64,000 nt of DNA, from assembly GCA_937891465.1 (NCBI GenBank), contig CALAHF010000139.1, forward strand, positions 1 through 64,000, given 5' to 3'. Source of the DNA: an uncultured Verrucomicrobiales bacterium. GTDB lineage: Bacteria > Verrucomicrobiota > Verrucomicrobiia > Verrucomicrobiales > DEV007. The translations under genes and the position numbers were made by a program. How positions within the stretch are numbered: position 1 is the first letter of the stretch; each line of letters begins with the position of its first letter. A model generated the notes under the pieces. The model saw nothing but the letters and a program-made list of their open reading frames with translations, was not told where the DNA came from and did not search any database. Below are positions 18,160 to 26,734 of the stretch, in pieces.

Positions 18160-18886
18160 AGTCCGCGATCTTTCCAAAATCTACGCCCCATCGAGCGTGG
18201 CATTGCAGGACGTAAATTTCGCAACGGCGGCGGACACGCAAGTTCTCGTGTTCATCGGCCCATCCGGCGGCGGAAAGTCGACGCTGCTTCGGTTGCTCGG
18301 CGGTTTGGAATCGCCAACAACCGGAGAAATTTTTCACGATCATACCCAGTTGGATCAGCGAACAGCCCCTCTTCGATCATTCCGGCAGAAAAACGGATTT
18401 CTCTTTCAGCAATTCAATTTGTTTCCTCATCTCACTGCTCTGGAAAATATCTTACTTCCGTTAGTCGAGGTTCATGGGCAAACTTCAGCCAACGCGGAAA
18501 AAACAGCCCTCGCCGGTCTCGACCGATTTGGACTCGCAGATCATTCTGAAAAACGACCCGGAGAACTTTCCGGCGGGCAGCAGCAGCGCGTCGGATTAGC
18601 TCGAGCCATGGCTCACGAACCGGAACTACTCATTCTCGACGAACCCACGTCTGCCCTCGACCCGGAAATGAAAGCCGAGGTTCTCGAAGTCATCGAGGAA
18701 CTCTGCGAATCAGGCCAACGCATCATTTTTTCGACTCACGAAATGGGATTCGCTAAAGCGGCGGCCGACGAAGTCCTTTTTCTAGCAGAAGGAACCGTTC
18801 TTGCCACAGCGACGCCGAAGGAAATTTTCGAGAATCCATCAGACCCACGGATCGCAACATTTCTCGAACGCGTCATGAAATGGTGA
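18149..18886 (+). CDS. Polar amino-acid ABC transporter ATP-binding protein
   Basis: This 245-residue ATPase is of the GlnQ/HisP type. It has Walker A GPSGGGKS, a Q-loop FQQFNLFPHLTALEN, signature LSGGQQQR, Walker B LLILDEPTSALDPE and the switch histidine in STHEMGFA. ATG 18149 overlaps the permease end by 11 bases, so the two are translated together. A longer open frame to 17999 merely overlaps the permease gene. It ends with a normal GlnQ-like tail (PSDPRIATFLERVMKW). Confidence 0.92.
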   Translation: MNIEVRDLSKIYAPSSVALQDVNFATAADTQVLVFIGPSGGGKSTLLRLLGGLESPTTGEIFHDHTQLDQRTAPLRSFRQKNGFLFQQFNLFPHLTALENILLPLVEVHGQTSANAEKTALAGLDRFGLADHSEKRPGELSGGQQQRVGLARAMAHEPELLILDEPTSALDPEMKAEVLEVIEELCESGQRIIFSTHEMGFAKAAADEVLFLAEGTVLATATPKEIFENPSDPRIATFLERVMKW

Positions 18887-18944
18887 CATAGCCGTGACAT
18901 TTTAAGTTCGCCGGAACGTCCAAGTCTTTGTAACTTACTAAATT

Positions 18945-19209
18945 ATGGACAACTGGAGGTATATGCTCGGGCTCGAGCTTAATCGCCGGCATTATTGGAA
19001 AATTTCTCACCCCCTGAAGAGATCCCGGCGGCTGAACCATTACGATCATCATAGGAATTGCCGGCTCTTTCCTTGGCGGCTACATCGCCAGCCTATTGGG
19101 CTGGGGCGGCATCACCGGTGCACTCGACCTGCGCAGCACCGGTATTTCTGTTCTTGGCGTCGTTGTTCTATTGCTAATCTTCCGAATGTTTTCCGGGAAG
19201 AAAAAGTAG
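18945..19209 (+). pseudogene. Decayed GlsB/YeaQ/YmgE-family membrane protein gene
   Basis: One frame encodes SLIAGIIGKFLTP, stop, RDPGG, stop, TITIIIGIAGSFLGGYIASL, then LGWGGITG, to a final TAG at 19207. This matches the family pattern GLIAG-K-x-x-PG-K/R-D-GGG-x-x-x-TI-LGI-GA. The two in-frame TGA codons are at 19015 (replacing the conserved Gly) and 19033 (replacing the residue after GG). The N-terminal MLGL continues into this frame only if one base is removed near 18974. Hence there are two nonsense codons plus a frameshift. It probably once encoded a three-helix general stress membrane protein. Confidence 0.75.
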
Positions 19210-19229
19210 TGACCGATTAGCTTAAGAAC

Positions 19230-20363
19230 TCAGGCGCTCAATTCAAAGCTGAGCGTCCCAAAATCCTGTCCGTTCACCTGCAGCGTGATCGAATGCGTTC
19301 CAGCGTAGAGCGTCCGAGTCGTCATCAATTTCATCGGATGCCGCTTTAGGATCTTTAAAATTGCATCCGCTTTCACGTCTTCGATCTGTTTCAGCTTAAA
19401 GACCTTTTGTCCACCGCGTTTGCCGCCACCCGCGAATTGCATTCGGTAATCAATCAATAAATTCTGATTAGATTGTGATTCAATCGCCAGCACAAATTTA
19501 AGCACCTCACCAACTTTCACCTCCGGAGTTAGAATTGAAAATTCGCGAATCCTTATCCGCGGCGTTTCGCCAAATCCCATCAATGCCAACGCGGCGTTGC
19601 TCCCCTGCTTAACCAGCGTTCGAGTCGCGTGACGGATGATGAATCCCATTTCTTTCTCATCCTGCGCTCCTCTCTTTTTCCAGCGAGCCAACGTCGCAAT
19701 GACCAACTCCGGATCGAGCTTGCTGATGTCGTTCAAATGATTCGCCACCGAGCGAGTCACATAACGGGTTTCATCAGAAAACAGCGCATCGAGAATTTCA
19801 ATCGGCTCGCGATAATCGATCCCTATTTTCTGGCACCATGGCAACTTCGGCCTCGTCCCTTCGCTCGCCAAACGTCGCACATGATAATTTTCATCCCCGG
19901 CACATTTTGCCAGAAATGACATCGTAGACTCAGGGAACGCATTGATAAAAAAGCGAATAGAGTCTTCCGCCGAAAATCGCTGCGTCATTTCATAAAGAGC
20001 AGCCAGGGAGACCTCCAATTGCTCAGCATTACAGCCACGCGTCGCCACAAAATGAGACAACGGAGCAATGATGAAATCGCCAAAATCGTCATCCCGTTTT
20101 TTTGGATCGAGCGGGTCCGGCAGCGCTTTTAAAATGATCGCCACAGCCTCCTGGAAATCATCCGGCAAACTCACCGCGAGGCATTCAGTGATGTGAGCGA
20201 GCCGCTGTTTCAACTCCAATGTCGGGAACTCGGAGACGACTGCTTTGCAAAATTCTGGTTTAGGGAAATCGGGATATGCCCCAACAAAGCGCAATGCGAG
20301 CCATTCGACTTTCTCAGCATTAAAAAGCTGATCGTTCAGCGAAAAAGTCGTTTCAGCTTTCAT
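19230..20363 (-). CDS. alkC: AlkC-type DNA alkylation repair glycosylase
   Basis: This 377-residue protein has an all-helical HEAT-like repeat region (about residues 1-260), including HVRRLASEGTRPKLPW and RYVTRSVANHLNDISKLDPELV, and a C-terminal Ig-like beta domain (about 280-377: RIREFSILTPEVKVGEVLKF to SITLQVNGQDFGTLSFEL). This two-part layout is that of AlkC, which excises alkylated bases such as 3-methylcytosine; AlkD lacks the Ig-like domain. ATG 20363 overlaps the stop of the upstream DUF1592-type gene (TGATG), so the two are translationally coupled, an odd pairing. The subtype assignment is good but made by eye. Confidence 0.82.
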   Translation of the reverse strand: MKAETTFSLNDQLFNAEKVEWLALRFVGAYPDFPKPEFCKAVVSEFPTLELKQRLAHITECLAVSLPDDFQEAVAIILKALPDPLDPKKRDDDFGDFIIAPLSHFVATRGCNAEQLEVSLAALYEMTQRFSAEDSIRFFINAFPESTMSFLAKCAGDENYHVRRLASEGTRPKLPWCQKIGIDYREPIEILDALFSDETRYVTRSVANHLNDISKLDPELVIATLARWKKRGAQDEKEMGFIIRHATRTLVKQGSNAALALMGFGETPRIRIREFSILTPEVKVGEVLKFVLAIESQSNQNLLIDYRMQFAGGGKRGGQKVFKLKQIEDVKADAILKILKRHPMKLMTTRTLYAGTHSITLQVNGQDFGTLSFELSA

Positions 20364-22717
20364 CAATTTTTAGCGAGGGCATTCCCCTCACCTCGTCGCC
20401 TTTGGAAAGGCGCCGATTCAATCACTCCAATCAAAATCTCCTTCAGCGTTCCACCTTTCTTCTCCGCTTTTGCAACAATCTGATCAATCGTCGGCGCATC
20501 AAAATACTCAACCCCACGACCAATTCCGTAGGTCAGCATTTTCCCGGCAAGGCAGCGCTGCACATCGGTTTTACGTTCCGTGGCGAGGACTTGAGCGAGC
20601 TTTCCTACAGAATCAAATCTCTCACCCGTCACCAATTCCCCTGACGAATCAATCGGCTTGCCATTTTCTTCAACTCGGAATTGACCCACTGGATTGTATT
20701 TTTCCAAGGCCAATCCAATCGGATCCATTCGCTTATGACAACTGGCGCACACGGATTTTTCCCGATGCACTTCCATCATTTCACGCATTGTTCGCTTCTC
20801 CTTCTTCGACTTCGACGCCTCAAGTTCTGGCACATCCGCTGGCGCCGGCGGCGGCGGGGTCCCCAGCAAATTCTCCAAGACGAAGAGTCCACGCTTCACG
20901 GGCGAAGTTCGCGTCGGATTCGAAGTCACCACCAGAAAATTTCCCTGAGTCAAAACCCCGCCGTTCCGATTGTATTCAGGCTTCAGTGCGACTTTTTGAT
21001 GCTCTTTCCCTTTCACGTCCGGAATTCCATACCACTTCGCCAGTTCTTCATTCACAAACGCATAATCTGCCGTCAGCAATTCCGTTGCAGGTCGATTTTC
21101 CCGCAAAATGTGTCCGAAGAGCATTTCAGTTTCCTCCTTCATTTCACCTCGCAACCGGACCGAAAACATTTTTAACGCCGTGCTCAGGTCGCGAATTTTC
21201 AAAATCTGCCTCGCATCAATATTGATCGTCTCCACGTCGCGGGCCTGCAGCCATTGTCCGACAAAGTTTTTCACAAACCTCTCGGATTTGTCATCGCTCA
21301 GCATCCGATCAACTTCAGACCGGAGGTTTTTGCGAAGCTCGTTTTTGCCCGCCAACTCTATTAGTTTTTCATCCGGGCAACTGCTCCACAAAAAATAGGA
21401 CAGCCGCGAAGCGAGCGCATATTCATCAATGGGGATCACCTTGACGGGATTGTCCGGCTCCGCCTGAATTTCAGCCCGAAACAAAAATTTAGGCGACACC
21501 AAAATCGCCGTCATTGCCTGCCGGATCGCTTCTTCAAAACTCGTCTCCGGTTGTGCATCCGCAAACATTGTGATCGTAACCAACCGATCCAACGTTGCCT
21601 CATCAACCGGACGACGGAATGCTCGCGTTGCCTGCCTTTTCAGAATTTCATAAGCGTATTTCTTGCGCCCTTCTGCATCCGGAGGAGCGATTCCATTAAA
21701 GAAAATTCGCCTCATTGCCGTCGAGTACTCTCTCATTGAACCATCCAGCGGCCCCGTAAAAATCACCCGTCGGACTTTCAACCCCAAACGCTCCTCCCCT
21801 TCTCCGGGAGGCTGCTCCGCATTCATTCTCAGTCCAATCACATGCTCCCCTTTTGTCACATGGAGATTTTTCTTAAACTTGAGCGTTTTCGAAAACTCCC
21901 ACCCTAAGTTTTGCTCACCTACTTTTTTCCCATCAACCAAGATTTCGGCCCTGGCCGTATTTTCAGTAGAATCGTTAGATCCGCCGATCGCATATTCGAT
22001 CACCAATTCATGTTCGCCAGTTCCCGGAATCCAAATTTTAGCTTCAACCGTTCGCTCATGGCGAAAATCCAGCCAAGCCCCATCAATTTTTGGATTTTCC
22101 GGCTGCTTCAAATCTTTGCCTTCTCGCGACCGAATCGGAATCCGCCCGCCATCTCCAGAAATCACATCGTCGACAATCGTATCCGCCGCCGTCATGTATT
22201 TCTCCATCAACAGTGGCGAAAGCGACAGCACGTCACCAATTGTATCAAAGCCATAACCTGTGTCGTCCGGAGGAAATTCCTCATCCACATCGAAATTCAC
22301 ATCATACAAATCCTGAATCGTATTTTCGTATTCTGTTCGATTGAGTCGACGAATGGTGACTCTGCCCGGATCGGGGTTTTTCGGGTCCAATTTAAAAACT
22401 TTTGACTCGATCCAACTCGAAATCAGGGCCTTCTCGGCAGCTGTCGGCTGCTTTTTCTCAGCCGGTGGCATGACCGATCCCCGAAGATTTCGCCACACTT
22501 TCAGCCAGTGAACATGATCATTGGCGTGTTCATCGATAGATTCCCACTCATCCATCGCAAAATCACCTTTCAGAATGCCATCTGAATGACAATCAAAGCA
22601 ATACGTCGCCAGCAACGGCTCGATTTTGTCATCAAAATCAGAACCCGCCTCGGCCGTTCCCACGAAAAAGCTCAGAGCCACGAGCCCTGAGCCGATTTTT
22701 TTAAGCAGTGCGCTCAT
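20363..22717 (-). CDS. PSCyt1-DUF1587-DUF1592-DUF1588-DUF1585 protein
   Basis: This 784-residue exported protein has a signal peptide at residues 1-24. PSCyt1 contains YCFDCHSDG (about 38-46), and DUF1587 begins TIRRLNRTEYENTIQDLYDV. A carbohydrate-binding-like beta region follows (about 205-320), then DUF1592 (RAFRRPVDEATLDRLVTI to SRLSYFLWSSCPDEKL). DUF1588 contains VLTQGNFLVVTSNPTRTSPVKRG and CASCHKRMDPIGLALE, and DUF1585 forms the C-terminus. Two CxxCH motifs suggest haem attachment. The order is the standard one for this family; function is unproven. ATG at 22717. The gene is coupled to alkC downstream. Confidence 0.93.
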   Translation of the reverse strand: MSALLKKIGSGLVALSFFVGTAEAGSDFDDKIEPLLATYCFDCHSDGILKGDFAMDEWESIDEHANDHVHWLKVWRNLRGSVMPPAEKKQPTAAEKALISSWIESKVFKLDPKNPDPGRVTIRRLNRTEYENTIQDLYDVNFDVDEEFPPDDTGYGFDTIGDVLSLSPLLMEKYMTAADTIVDDVISGDGGRIPIRSREGKDLKQPENPKIDGAWLDFRHERTVEAKIWIPGTGEHELVIEYAIGGSNDSTENTARAEILVDGKKVGEQNLGWEFSKTLKFKKNLHVTKGEHVIGLRMNAEQPPGEGEERLGLKVRRVIFTGPLDGSMREYSTAMRRIFFNGIAPPDAEGRKKYAYEILKRQATRAFRRPVDEATLDRLVTITMFADAQPETSFEEAIRQAMTAILVSPKFLFRAEIQAEPDNPVKVIPIDEYALASRLSYFLWSSCPDEKLIELAGKNELRKNLRSEVDRMLSDDKSERFVKNFVGQWLQARDVETINIDARQILKIRDLSTALKMFSVRLRGEMKEETEMLFGHILRENRPATELLTADYAFVNEELAKWYGIPDVKGKEHQKVALKPEYNRNGGVLTQGNFLVVTSNPTRTSPVKRGLFVLENLLGTPPPPAPADVPELEASKSKKEKRTMREMMEVHREKSVCASCHKRMDPIGLALEKYNPVGQFRVEENGKPIDSSGELVTGERFDSVGKLAQVLATERKTDVQRCLAGKMLTYGIGRGVEYFDAPTIDQIVAKAEKKGGTLKEILIGVIESAPFQRRRGEGNALAKN

Positions 22718-22796
22718 TAGAAATAGTTACGATTAATCTATCTTCGAGGACACCATGACCAATCCGCGTGATCGTGGTTTTCCCGTTTGGAGATTT

Positions 22797-22839
22797 CGAT
22801 CGAACAGGGTACGTTCATCGAACGTACCCTGTTGATTCG
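22797..22839. repeat. 43-nt palindromic repeat, copy 4 (best inner palindrome)
   Basis: This copy has left arm CGATCGAACAGGGT, centre ACGTTCATCGAACGT and right arm ACCCTGTTGATTCG. AACAGGGTACGTTC and GAACGTACCCTGTT are a perfect 14-base inverted repeat around ATC. It lies between divergent genes, and its last base is the first base of the rlmN GTG start. Confidence 0.95.
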
Positions 22840-23945
22840 TGGAAACTGAACCTTCATCTCCCCAAAAATCTGTGGCCTGTGGGCTGACGGATGCGGACTG
22901 GATTGCCTGGCTGGCGGAACGCGGCGAGCCCAAATTTCGTGCGAAGCAAATCCTCGATTGGATCTTCAAAAAACGCGTCTCGAATTTCGAATCGATGTCA
23001 AATTTGTCGCCGGAGTTGCGCGAAGCCCTCACTGATCAATTTACGCTGGCTCCGCTGACTCATGTTCGGTTAAACGGATCGACTGACACGACTCGAAAAT
23101 TTCTGTTTCGCCTCGAAGATGATGGTCGTCTCATCGAGACCGTCTTGATTCCAGCGTCGCGAGCACTCTATGGCGGCCGAAGTGATCGACTTACCCTGTG
23201 CGTTTCGAGCCAGGTTGGCTGTGCGTTTGATTGCAAATTTTGCGCCAGCGGATTGGCCGGCTTCACCCGAAATCTCACTGCTGGAGAAATCGTCTCGCAA
23301 GTGCTGATGGCGGAGGCTGAAACCGGTGAGCGCGTCAACAATCTCGTTTTTATGGGGATGGGAGAACCGCTCGCGAACCTGAATAATCTGACGCAAGCCA
23401 TCCAGATTCTGAATGCGGAATGGGGAGTCACCCTTGGGGCTCGCCAGATGACGGTTTCAACGAGCGGACTCGCTCCGATGATCGAAAAGCTGTCTGATAT
23501 CCCAATTCAGATCCGGTTAGCGATTTCTCTCCATGGAGCAACCGATGACGTTCGCTCACAAATCATGCCCGTGAACGAACGCTACAATTTACAGCGCCTT
23601 TTCGAAGCGCTCAATATTTGGAACGAGAAAAAAAAGCAGAAAATCACCTTTGAATACATTCTGATCAAAGGCGTCAATGACGGGTTGGATCAAGCAAAAG
23701 CACTGACGCACCGCGCGCTCGGGCTGGGCGCAAAAGTAAATCTGATTCCCTACAACACAGTTGACGGCTTGGAGTGGGAACGGCCAACTGAAGACGTTCA
23801 GGAAAAATTTCTCGATGTCCTCGTGAACGCGGGAGTCCAAGCCACTCTCCGTCGTGAGAAAGGCCACGACATCGATGCTGCCTGTGGGCAGTTACGATTG
23901 CGCGAAGAAACGGCCGAAGGCATCATTGAAGTTGCTCCCGTGTAA
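22839..23945 (+). CDS. rlmN: Dual-specificity RNA methyltransferase RlmN
   Basis: This 368-residue radical SAM enzyme methylates C2 of A2503 in 23S rRNA and A37 in certain tRNAs. The radical SAM cluster motif is C128-x3-C132-x2-C135 in VGCAFDCKFCASG. The SAM-binding MGMGEPLAN is present, and the C-terminal Cys in AACGQLR is the second catalytic cysteine. The start is GTG at 22839, whose G is the last base of a 43-nt repeat copy. No internal ATG would keep the conserved N-terminal helical domain (LAERGEPKFRAKQILDWIF), so the GTG start is favoured. The gene is complete. Confidence 0.96.
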   Translation: METEPSSPQKSVACGLTDADWIAWLAERGEPKFRAKQILDWIFKKRVSNFESMSNLSPELREALTDQFTLAPLTHVRLNGSTDTTRKFLFRLEDDGRLIETVLIPASRALYGGRSDRLTLCVSSQVGCAFDCKFCASGLAGFTRNLTAGEIVSQVLMAEAETGERVNNLVFMGMGEPLANLNNLTQAIQILNAEWGVTLGARQMTVSTSGLAPMIEKLSDIPIQIRLAISLHGATDDVRSQIMPVNERYNLQRLFEALNIWNEKKKQKITFEYILIKGVNDGLDQAKALTHRALGLGAKVNLIPYNTVDGLEWERPTEDVQEKFLDVLVNAGVQATLRREKGHDIDAACGQLRLREETAEGIIEVAPV

Positions 23946-23946
23946 C

Positions 23947-25389
23947 TTACGAAAGACGCAAGGTAGCGTCTGCCCCGGTGCTATCGTCGCGATTTTTCAC
24001 ATCGATGGATCCGCCGTGCAATTCGGCGGCTTCTTTTACAAAACAGAGGCCCAGCCCCGAACCTTTTCGCCCTTCTTTTGTGGCGTTGTGTTTCAGCGAA
24101 TAAAAACGCTCAAATATTTTCTCTGTCGCGTACTCGGGAATCCCCGGTCCTGCGTCTGAAACGGTGAGGACCTTTTCACCATTGTGCATCGCAAGCGAAA
24201 CATCGATTGTTGCCTCTTGATTTTCTGGCGAGAAATCAATTGCATTGGAAAACAAATTTCGAACTGCAATTTGAAGCATGAGGGGATCTCCCTCAATTTC
24301 GACCGGAAACTCCAGTCCGGTGGCATTGAGCGAAATCCCTTTTGCTTCGATCCGATTTCTGCACTCCGCGATTTCGCCGGAAATCAATGCAACCAAATCC
24401 AGCGATTCCGTTTTCGCCAATCCCGTCTGGCTTTCCAGCGCAGCGAGTTGAACCAATCGACGAACCAAGTCTTCGCTTCGTGAGGTCTCAGCCAAAATAT
24501 TCGCCAGAAACCGATCCCGTTTATCAGGCGGCATATTGTCGTCGATCAGCTCAGCTGCTCCCCGAATCCCCGCCAACGGGCTTTTCAATTCATGAGTCAA
24601 TGCCTGAACATAATTTTCCACATAGTGCTTGCCCTCCAACTCGCGACGCATGTTTTCGATCGCATGACTCAGCGATCGAATTTCAGCTCTCCCTGTTTCA
24701 GGAACAAAGGTTCGCTCCCCTTTCGCAACCATTCTCGCTAAATTTGTTAATCCGCCGATCGGACTGAGCAACGCGTAGGTCCACAACGCCCCGAGGATAA
24801 AAACCGCTGCAGCAGCGATCAAACTCCATTCTAAAATCTTCCGACGCGACTCTTCAGCAAACGGAGCCATCGCCGTTTCGGGGCGGGAAACCGTTAGCGT
24901 GCCAATCATTTCACCCTCGAAGTTGATTGGTGCAGCGATGTAAAAGACCGAACTGTGAGCATCTTCGAGATCCGTCCGCGAAGAACGAACGCCATATTTC
25001 CCCTGACGAGCAAGATAGACGTCATTGTATTCGGAATAGTTTTCGCCCTCGCGTTTTCCATTTTCAGAATCAAAAATCACGATTCCCTCTTTGTCGGTGA
25101 CGTAGATGTTTGACTGAATTTCTTCTTTGTTCAGTTGATAAATCTTCGCCGAAAATTCGCGGGCGAATGCATTTTTGAAAGACTCCCGAAAACGATTCGG
25201 TTCGATCTTCCCATCGATGATGTCCTGTTCGATCAACGATGCAAAAAGGTGTGCAAAATCAACGAGAGGCTCTTCCGCGGCTTGCGAATATATTTGCTCC
25301 ACATCTTCGCGAAGCGTTTTCATTAATACGAAAAATCCTCCCCCCGCGATGGCGAGGAATCCGGCGATGATGAGAAGCGTGATGCGCAT
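23947..25389 (-). CDS. creC: CreC-like sensor histidine kinase
   Basis: This 480-residue inner-membrane kinase has a transmembrane helix at 5-24, a periplasmic CreC-type sensor region (IYVTDKEGIVIFDSENG, YLARQGKYGVRSSRTD, VFYIAAPI) and a second helix at about 190-210. A HAMP-like linker leads to an H-box ALTHELKSPLAGIRGAAE, an N-box NLFSNAIDFSPE and G-boxes DAGPGIPEYATEKIFERFYS and GSGLGLCFV. Similarity to E. coli CreC runs over the full length by eye. It starts 6 bases after creB ends. The partner genes creA and creD are not in the window. Confidence 0.88.
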   Translation of the reverse strand: MRITLLIIAGFLAIAGGGFFVLMKTLREDVEQIYSQAAEEPLVDFAHLFASLIEQDIIDGKIEPNRFRESFKNAFAREFSAKIYQLNKEEIQSNIYVTDKEGIVIFDSENGKREGENYSEYNDVYLARQGKYGVRSSRTDLEDAHSSVFYIAAPINFEGEMIGTLTVSRPETAMAPFAEESRRKILEWSLIAAAAVFILGALWTYALLSPIGGLTNLARMVAKGERTFVPETGRAEIRSLSHAIENMRRELEGKHYVENYVQALTHELKSPLAGIRGAAELIDDNMPPDKRDRFLANILAETSRSEDLVRRLVQLAALESQTGLAKTESLDLVALISGEIAECRNRIEAKGISLNATGLEFPVEIEGDPLMLQIAVRNLFSNAIDFSPENQEATIDVSLAMHNGEKVLTVSDAGPGIPEYATEKIFERFYSLKHNATKEGRKGSGLGLCFVKEAAELHGGSIDVKNRDDSTGADATLRLS

Positions 25390-25395
25390 ATCAAC

Positions 25396-26091
25396 TCACA
25401 GTTCCTCCCGCAAACTATACCCAACACCCCGATGCGTGACAATCGCATCCAGCTCTGAATCAGCCTCGCGGAGTTTCGCCCGAAGGCCTTTAATATGTGC
25501 GTCCACGGTCCGGTCCAACGAAGCCTCAGGCTCATCCCAGACCAAATCCATGAGCTGATCCCGAGTGTAAACGCGGCCGGGGTGTTGCAGGAAAACTTTG
25601 AGCAACCCAAATTCGTAGCGAGATAAATTGAGAGACGTTTTCTGCCAATGCGCCTGCATCCGGTCGCAATCAATTTGCAGTTCACCAACCCGGATCAGTT
25701 CACCGTTCGCATTTGCCGTTTGGTTTTGACTACGACGCAAAATGGCTCGAACCCGCGCAACCAGTTCGCGCGGGCTGAATGGTTTGACGACATAATCATC
25801 AGCTCCGATTTCAAGGCCGACAACGCGATCGATTTCGCTTTCGCGCGCAGTCAGGAAAAGCACAGGAACGTTCGAGGTTTTGCGAATTTCGCGACACACC
25901 TCGAACCCGCTGATGTCGGGCAGCCCCACATCCAGAATGATGAAATCAGGAGCATTTCCCAAAAAATACTCCAACCCTTCGCCACCAGTCCCTGCCAATT
26001 GAACCGCGAACCCCTCAGATTGGAGAGAATATTCGAGGGTCTCAGCAATGGACGGTTCGTCTTCGACAACGAGGACTCGGGGATGACTCAT
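25396..26091 (-). CDS. creB: CreB-like response regulator
   Basis: This 231-residue OmpR-type response regulator has a receiver domain with phosphoacceptor D54 in IILDVGLPDISGFE, switch Thr in FLTARESEIDR and Lys in VVKPFSPRE. The winged-helix DNA-binding domain is at about 130-228 (LSRYEFGLLKVFLQHPGRVYTRDQLMD to THRGVGYSLR). Sequence blocks match E. coli CreB closely. It is the first gene of a creB-creC operon; ATG at 26091. A 43-nt repeat copy lies 13 bases upstream of the start. CreB targets in this organism are unknown. Confidence 0.9.
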   Translation of the reverse strand: MSHPRVLVVEDEPSIAETLEYSLQSEGFAVQLAGTGGEGLEYFLGNAPDFIILDVGLPDISGFEVCREIRKTSNVPVLFLTARESEIDRVVGLEIGADDYVVKPFSPRELVARVRAILRRSQNQTANANGELIRVGELQIDCDRMQAHWQKTSLNLSRYEFGLLKVFLQHPGRVYTRDQLMDLVWDEPEASLDRTVDAHIKGLRAKLREADSELDAIVTHRGVGYSLREEL

Positions 26092-26103
26092 GGTGGCCAG
26101 TAT

Positions 26104-26146
26104 CGAACCGATAGGGTCTGTTCGTCAACCTAACCCTGTTGATTCG
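26104..26146. repeat. 43-nt palindromic repeat, copy 5
   Basis: This copy has left arm CGAACCGATAGGGT, centre CTGTTCGTCAACCTA and right arm ACCCTGTTGATTCG. It sits between the decayed toxin gene and creB. The right arm is identical to that of copy 4. Confidence 0.9.
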
Positions 26147-26167
26147 TAGCGGCTGAATGATTTGAGT

Positions 26168-26476
26168 TCAGCGCTTCCGTTTCAAACCAAAATTCTCTTT
26201 CCGTTTATTGTGACGAACCACAAATACAAAAATGAAATCGCCGTAAGTGTCGTAGAGGAAATGATAGGGAAAGCGCTTCAAATTCACTCGGCGAGCGCCT
26301 GAATAAACATCGAAGTGATTTCGAAGCGGGAACTCGGCCGTATTTTGAATGGCAGCCAACAGTTCAGCATAAAAATCGTCAGCGAGTTGCTGGCCGGACT
26401 CTCCTTTGTAAAAACGCTCTGCGATTTACAGGTCACGAGAAACACTCGGGCTAAAACGAATTTCACGACTGCTCAT
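26168..26476 (-). pseudogene. RelE/ParE-family toxin gene with internal TAA
   Basis: From ATG 26476 the frame reads SSREIRFSPSVSRDL, stop, IAERFYKGESGQQLADDF, then YAELLAAIQN and on to a complete RelE/ParE C-terminus (RRVNLKRFPYHFLYD, VFVVRHNKRKENFG). The TAA at 26426-26428 is the 17th codon, at a place where a Gln or similar residue would fit. The reading frame overlaps the antitoxin frame by 14 bases, as in ordinary modules. The toxin would be cut to 16 residues, so it should be inactive unless restarted internally. Confidence 0.8.
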
Positions 26477-26687
26477 CACGGAGCTTTTCGACCTCACTCA
26501 TCAGTTCTTCCCAAGTCAGTCGTTTAGAAGGATCGCTTTCCATTTCAGCGCGTCTTTCGGCAACTTCTTCGTCCACGAAATCAGCACCTTATTCCGAAAC
26601 AGATTCAAGAAGCTGCTCACCCAACTCTGCGCGCTCTTCCTTGGAAAGATCGTGGGCTAGTGGTGAGACTTCTGCAATCGTGGCCAT
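26463..26687 (-). pseudogene. Addiction-module antitoxin gene with internal TAA
   Basis: ATG 26687 opens MATIAEVSPLAHDLSKEERA, then ELGEQLLESVSE, stop (TAA 26589-26591), then GADFVDEEVAERRAEME and a tail KRLTWEELMSEVEKLRDEQS. The pattern of a short helical N-terminus (LSKEERAELGEQLLES) and a WEEL tail is that of the putative addiction module component family paired with RelE/ParE toxins. Both genes of the pair carry exactly one nonsense codon and no frameshift. The product would be 32 residues. Confidence 0.72.
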
Positions 26688-26693
26688 GTTTTA

Positions 26694-26721
26694 AAGATAC
26701 CTTGTCAAGATACAGAGTCAA
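26694..26721 (-). promoter_or_regulatory. Candidate sigma-70 promoter of toxin-antitoxin pair
   Basis: On the minus strand TTGACT (26721-26716) and TATCTT (26699-26694) are separated by 16 bases and end seven bases before the antitoxin ATG. This would give a very short leader or leaderless message. It is pattern-based only. Confidence 0.35.
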
Positions 26722-26734
26722 TATCCACAAAAAC

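Noticed and set aside
18335-18375. Possible repeat copy near 18340 in the ABC ATPase gene
   Set aside because: Only short pieces (CATACCC, TTGGATC) match; the 14-15-14 layout and the opposing arm are missing.
18945-19209. Genome-wide recoding of TGA as glycine
   Set aside because: Many intact genes in the window (for example creB, the HTTM-like gene, the sulfatase and the Gfo/Idh/MocA gene) end at TGA.
18945-19220. A 91-residue basic protein from ATG 18945
   Set aside because: It is the out-of-frame reading of the decayed YeaQ-family gene; the adjacent frame shows the family sequence.
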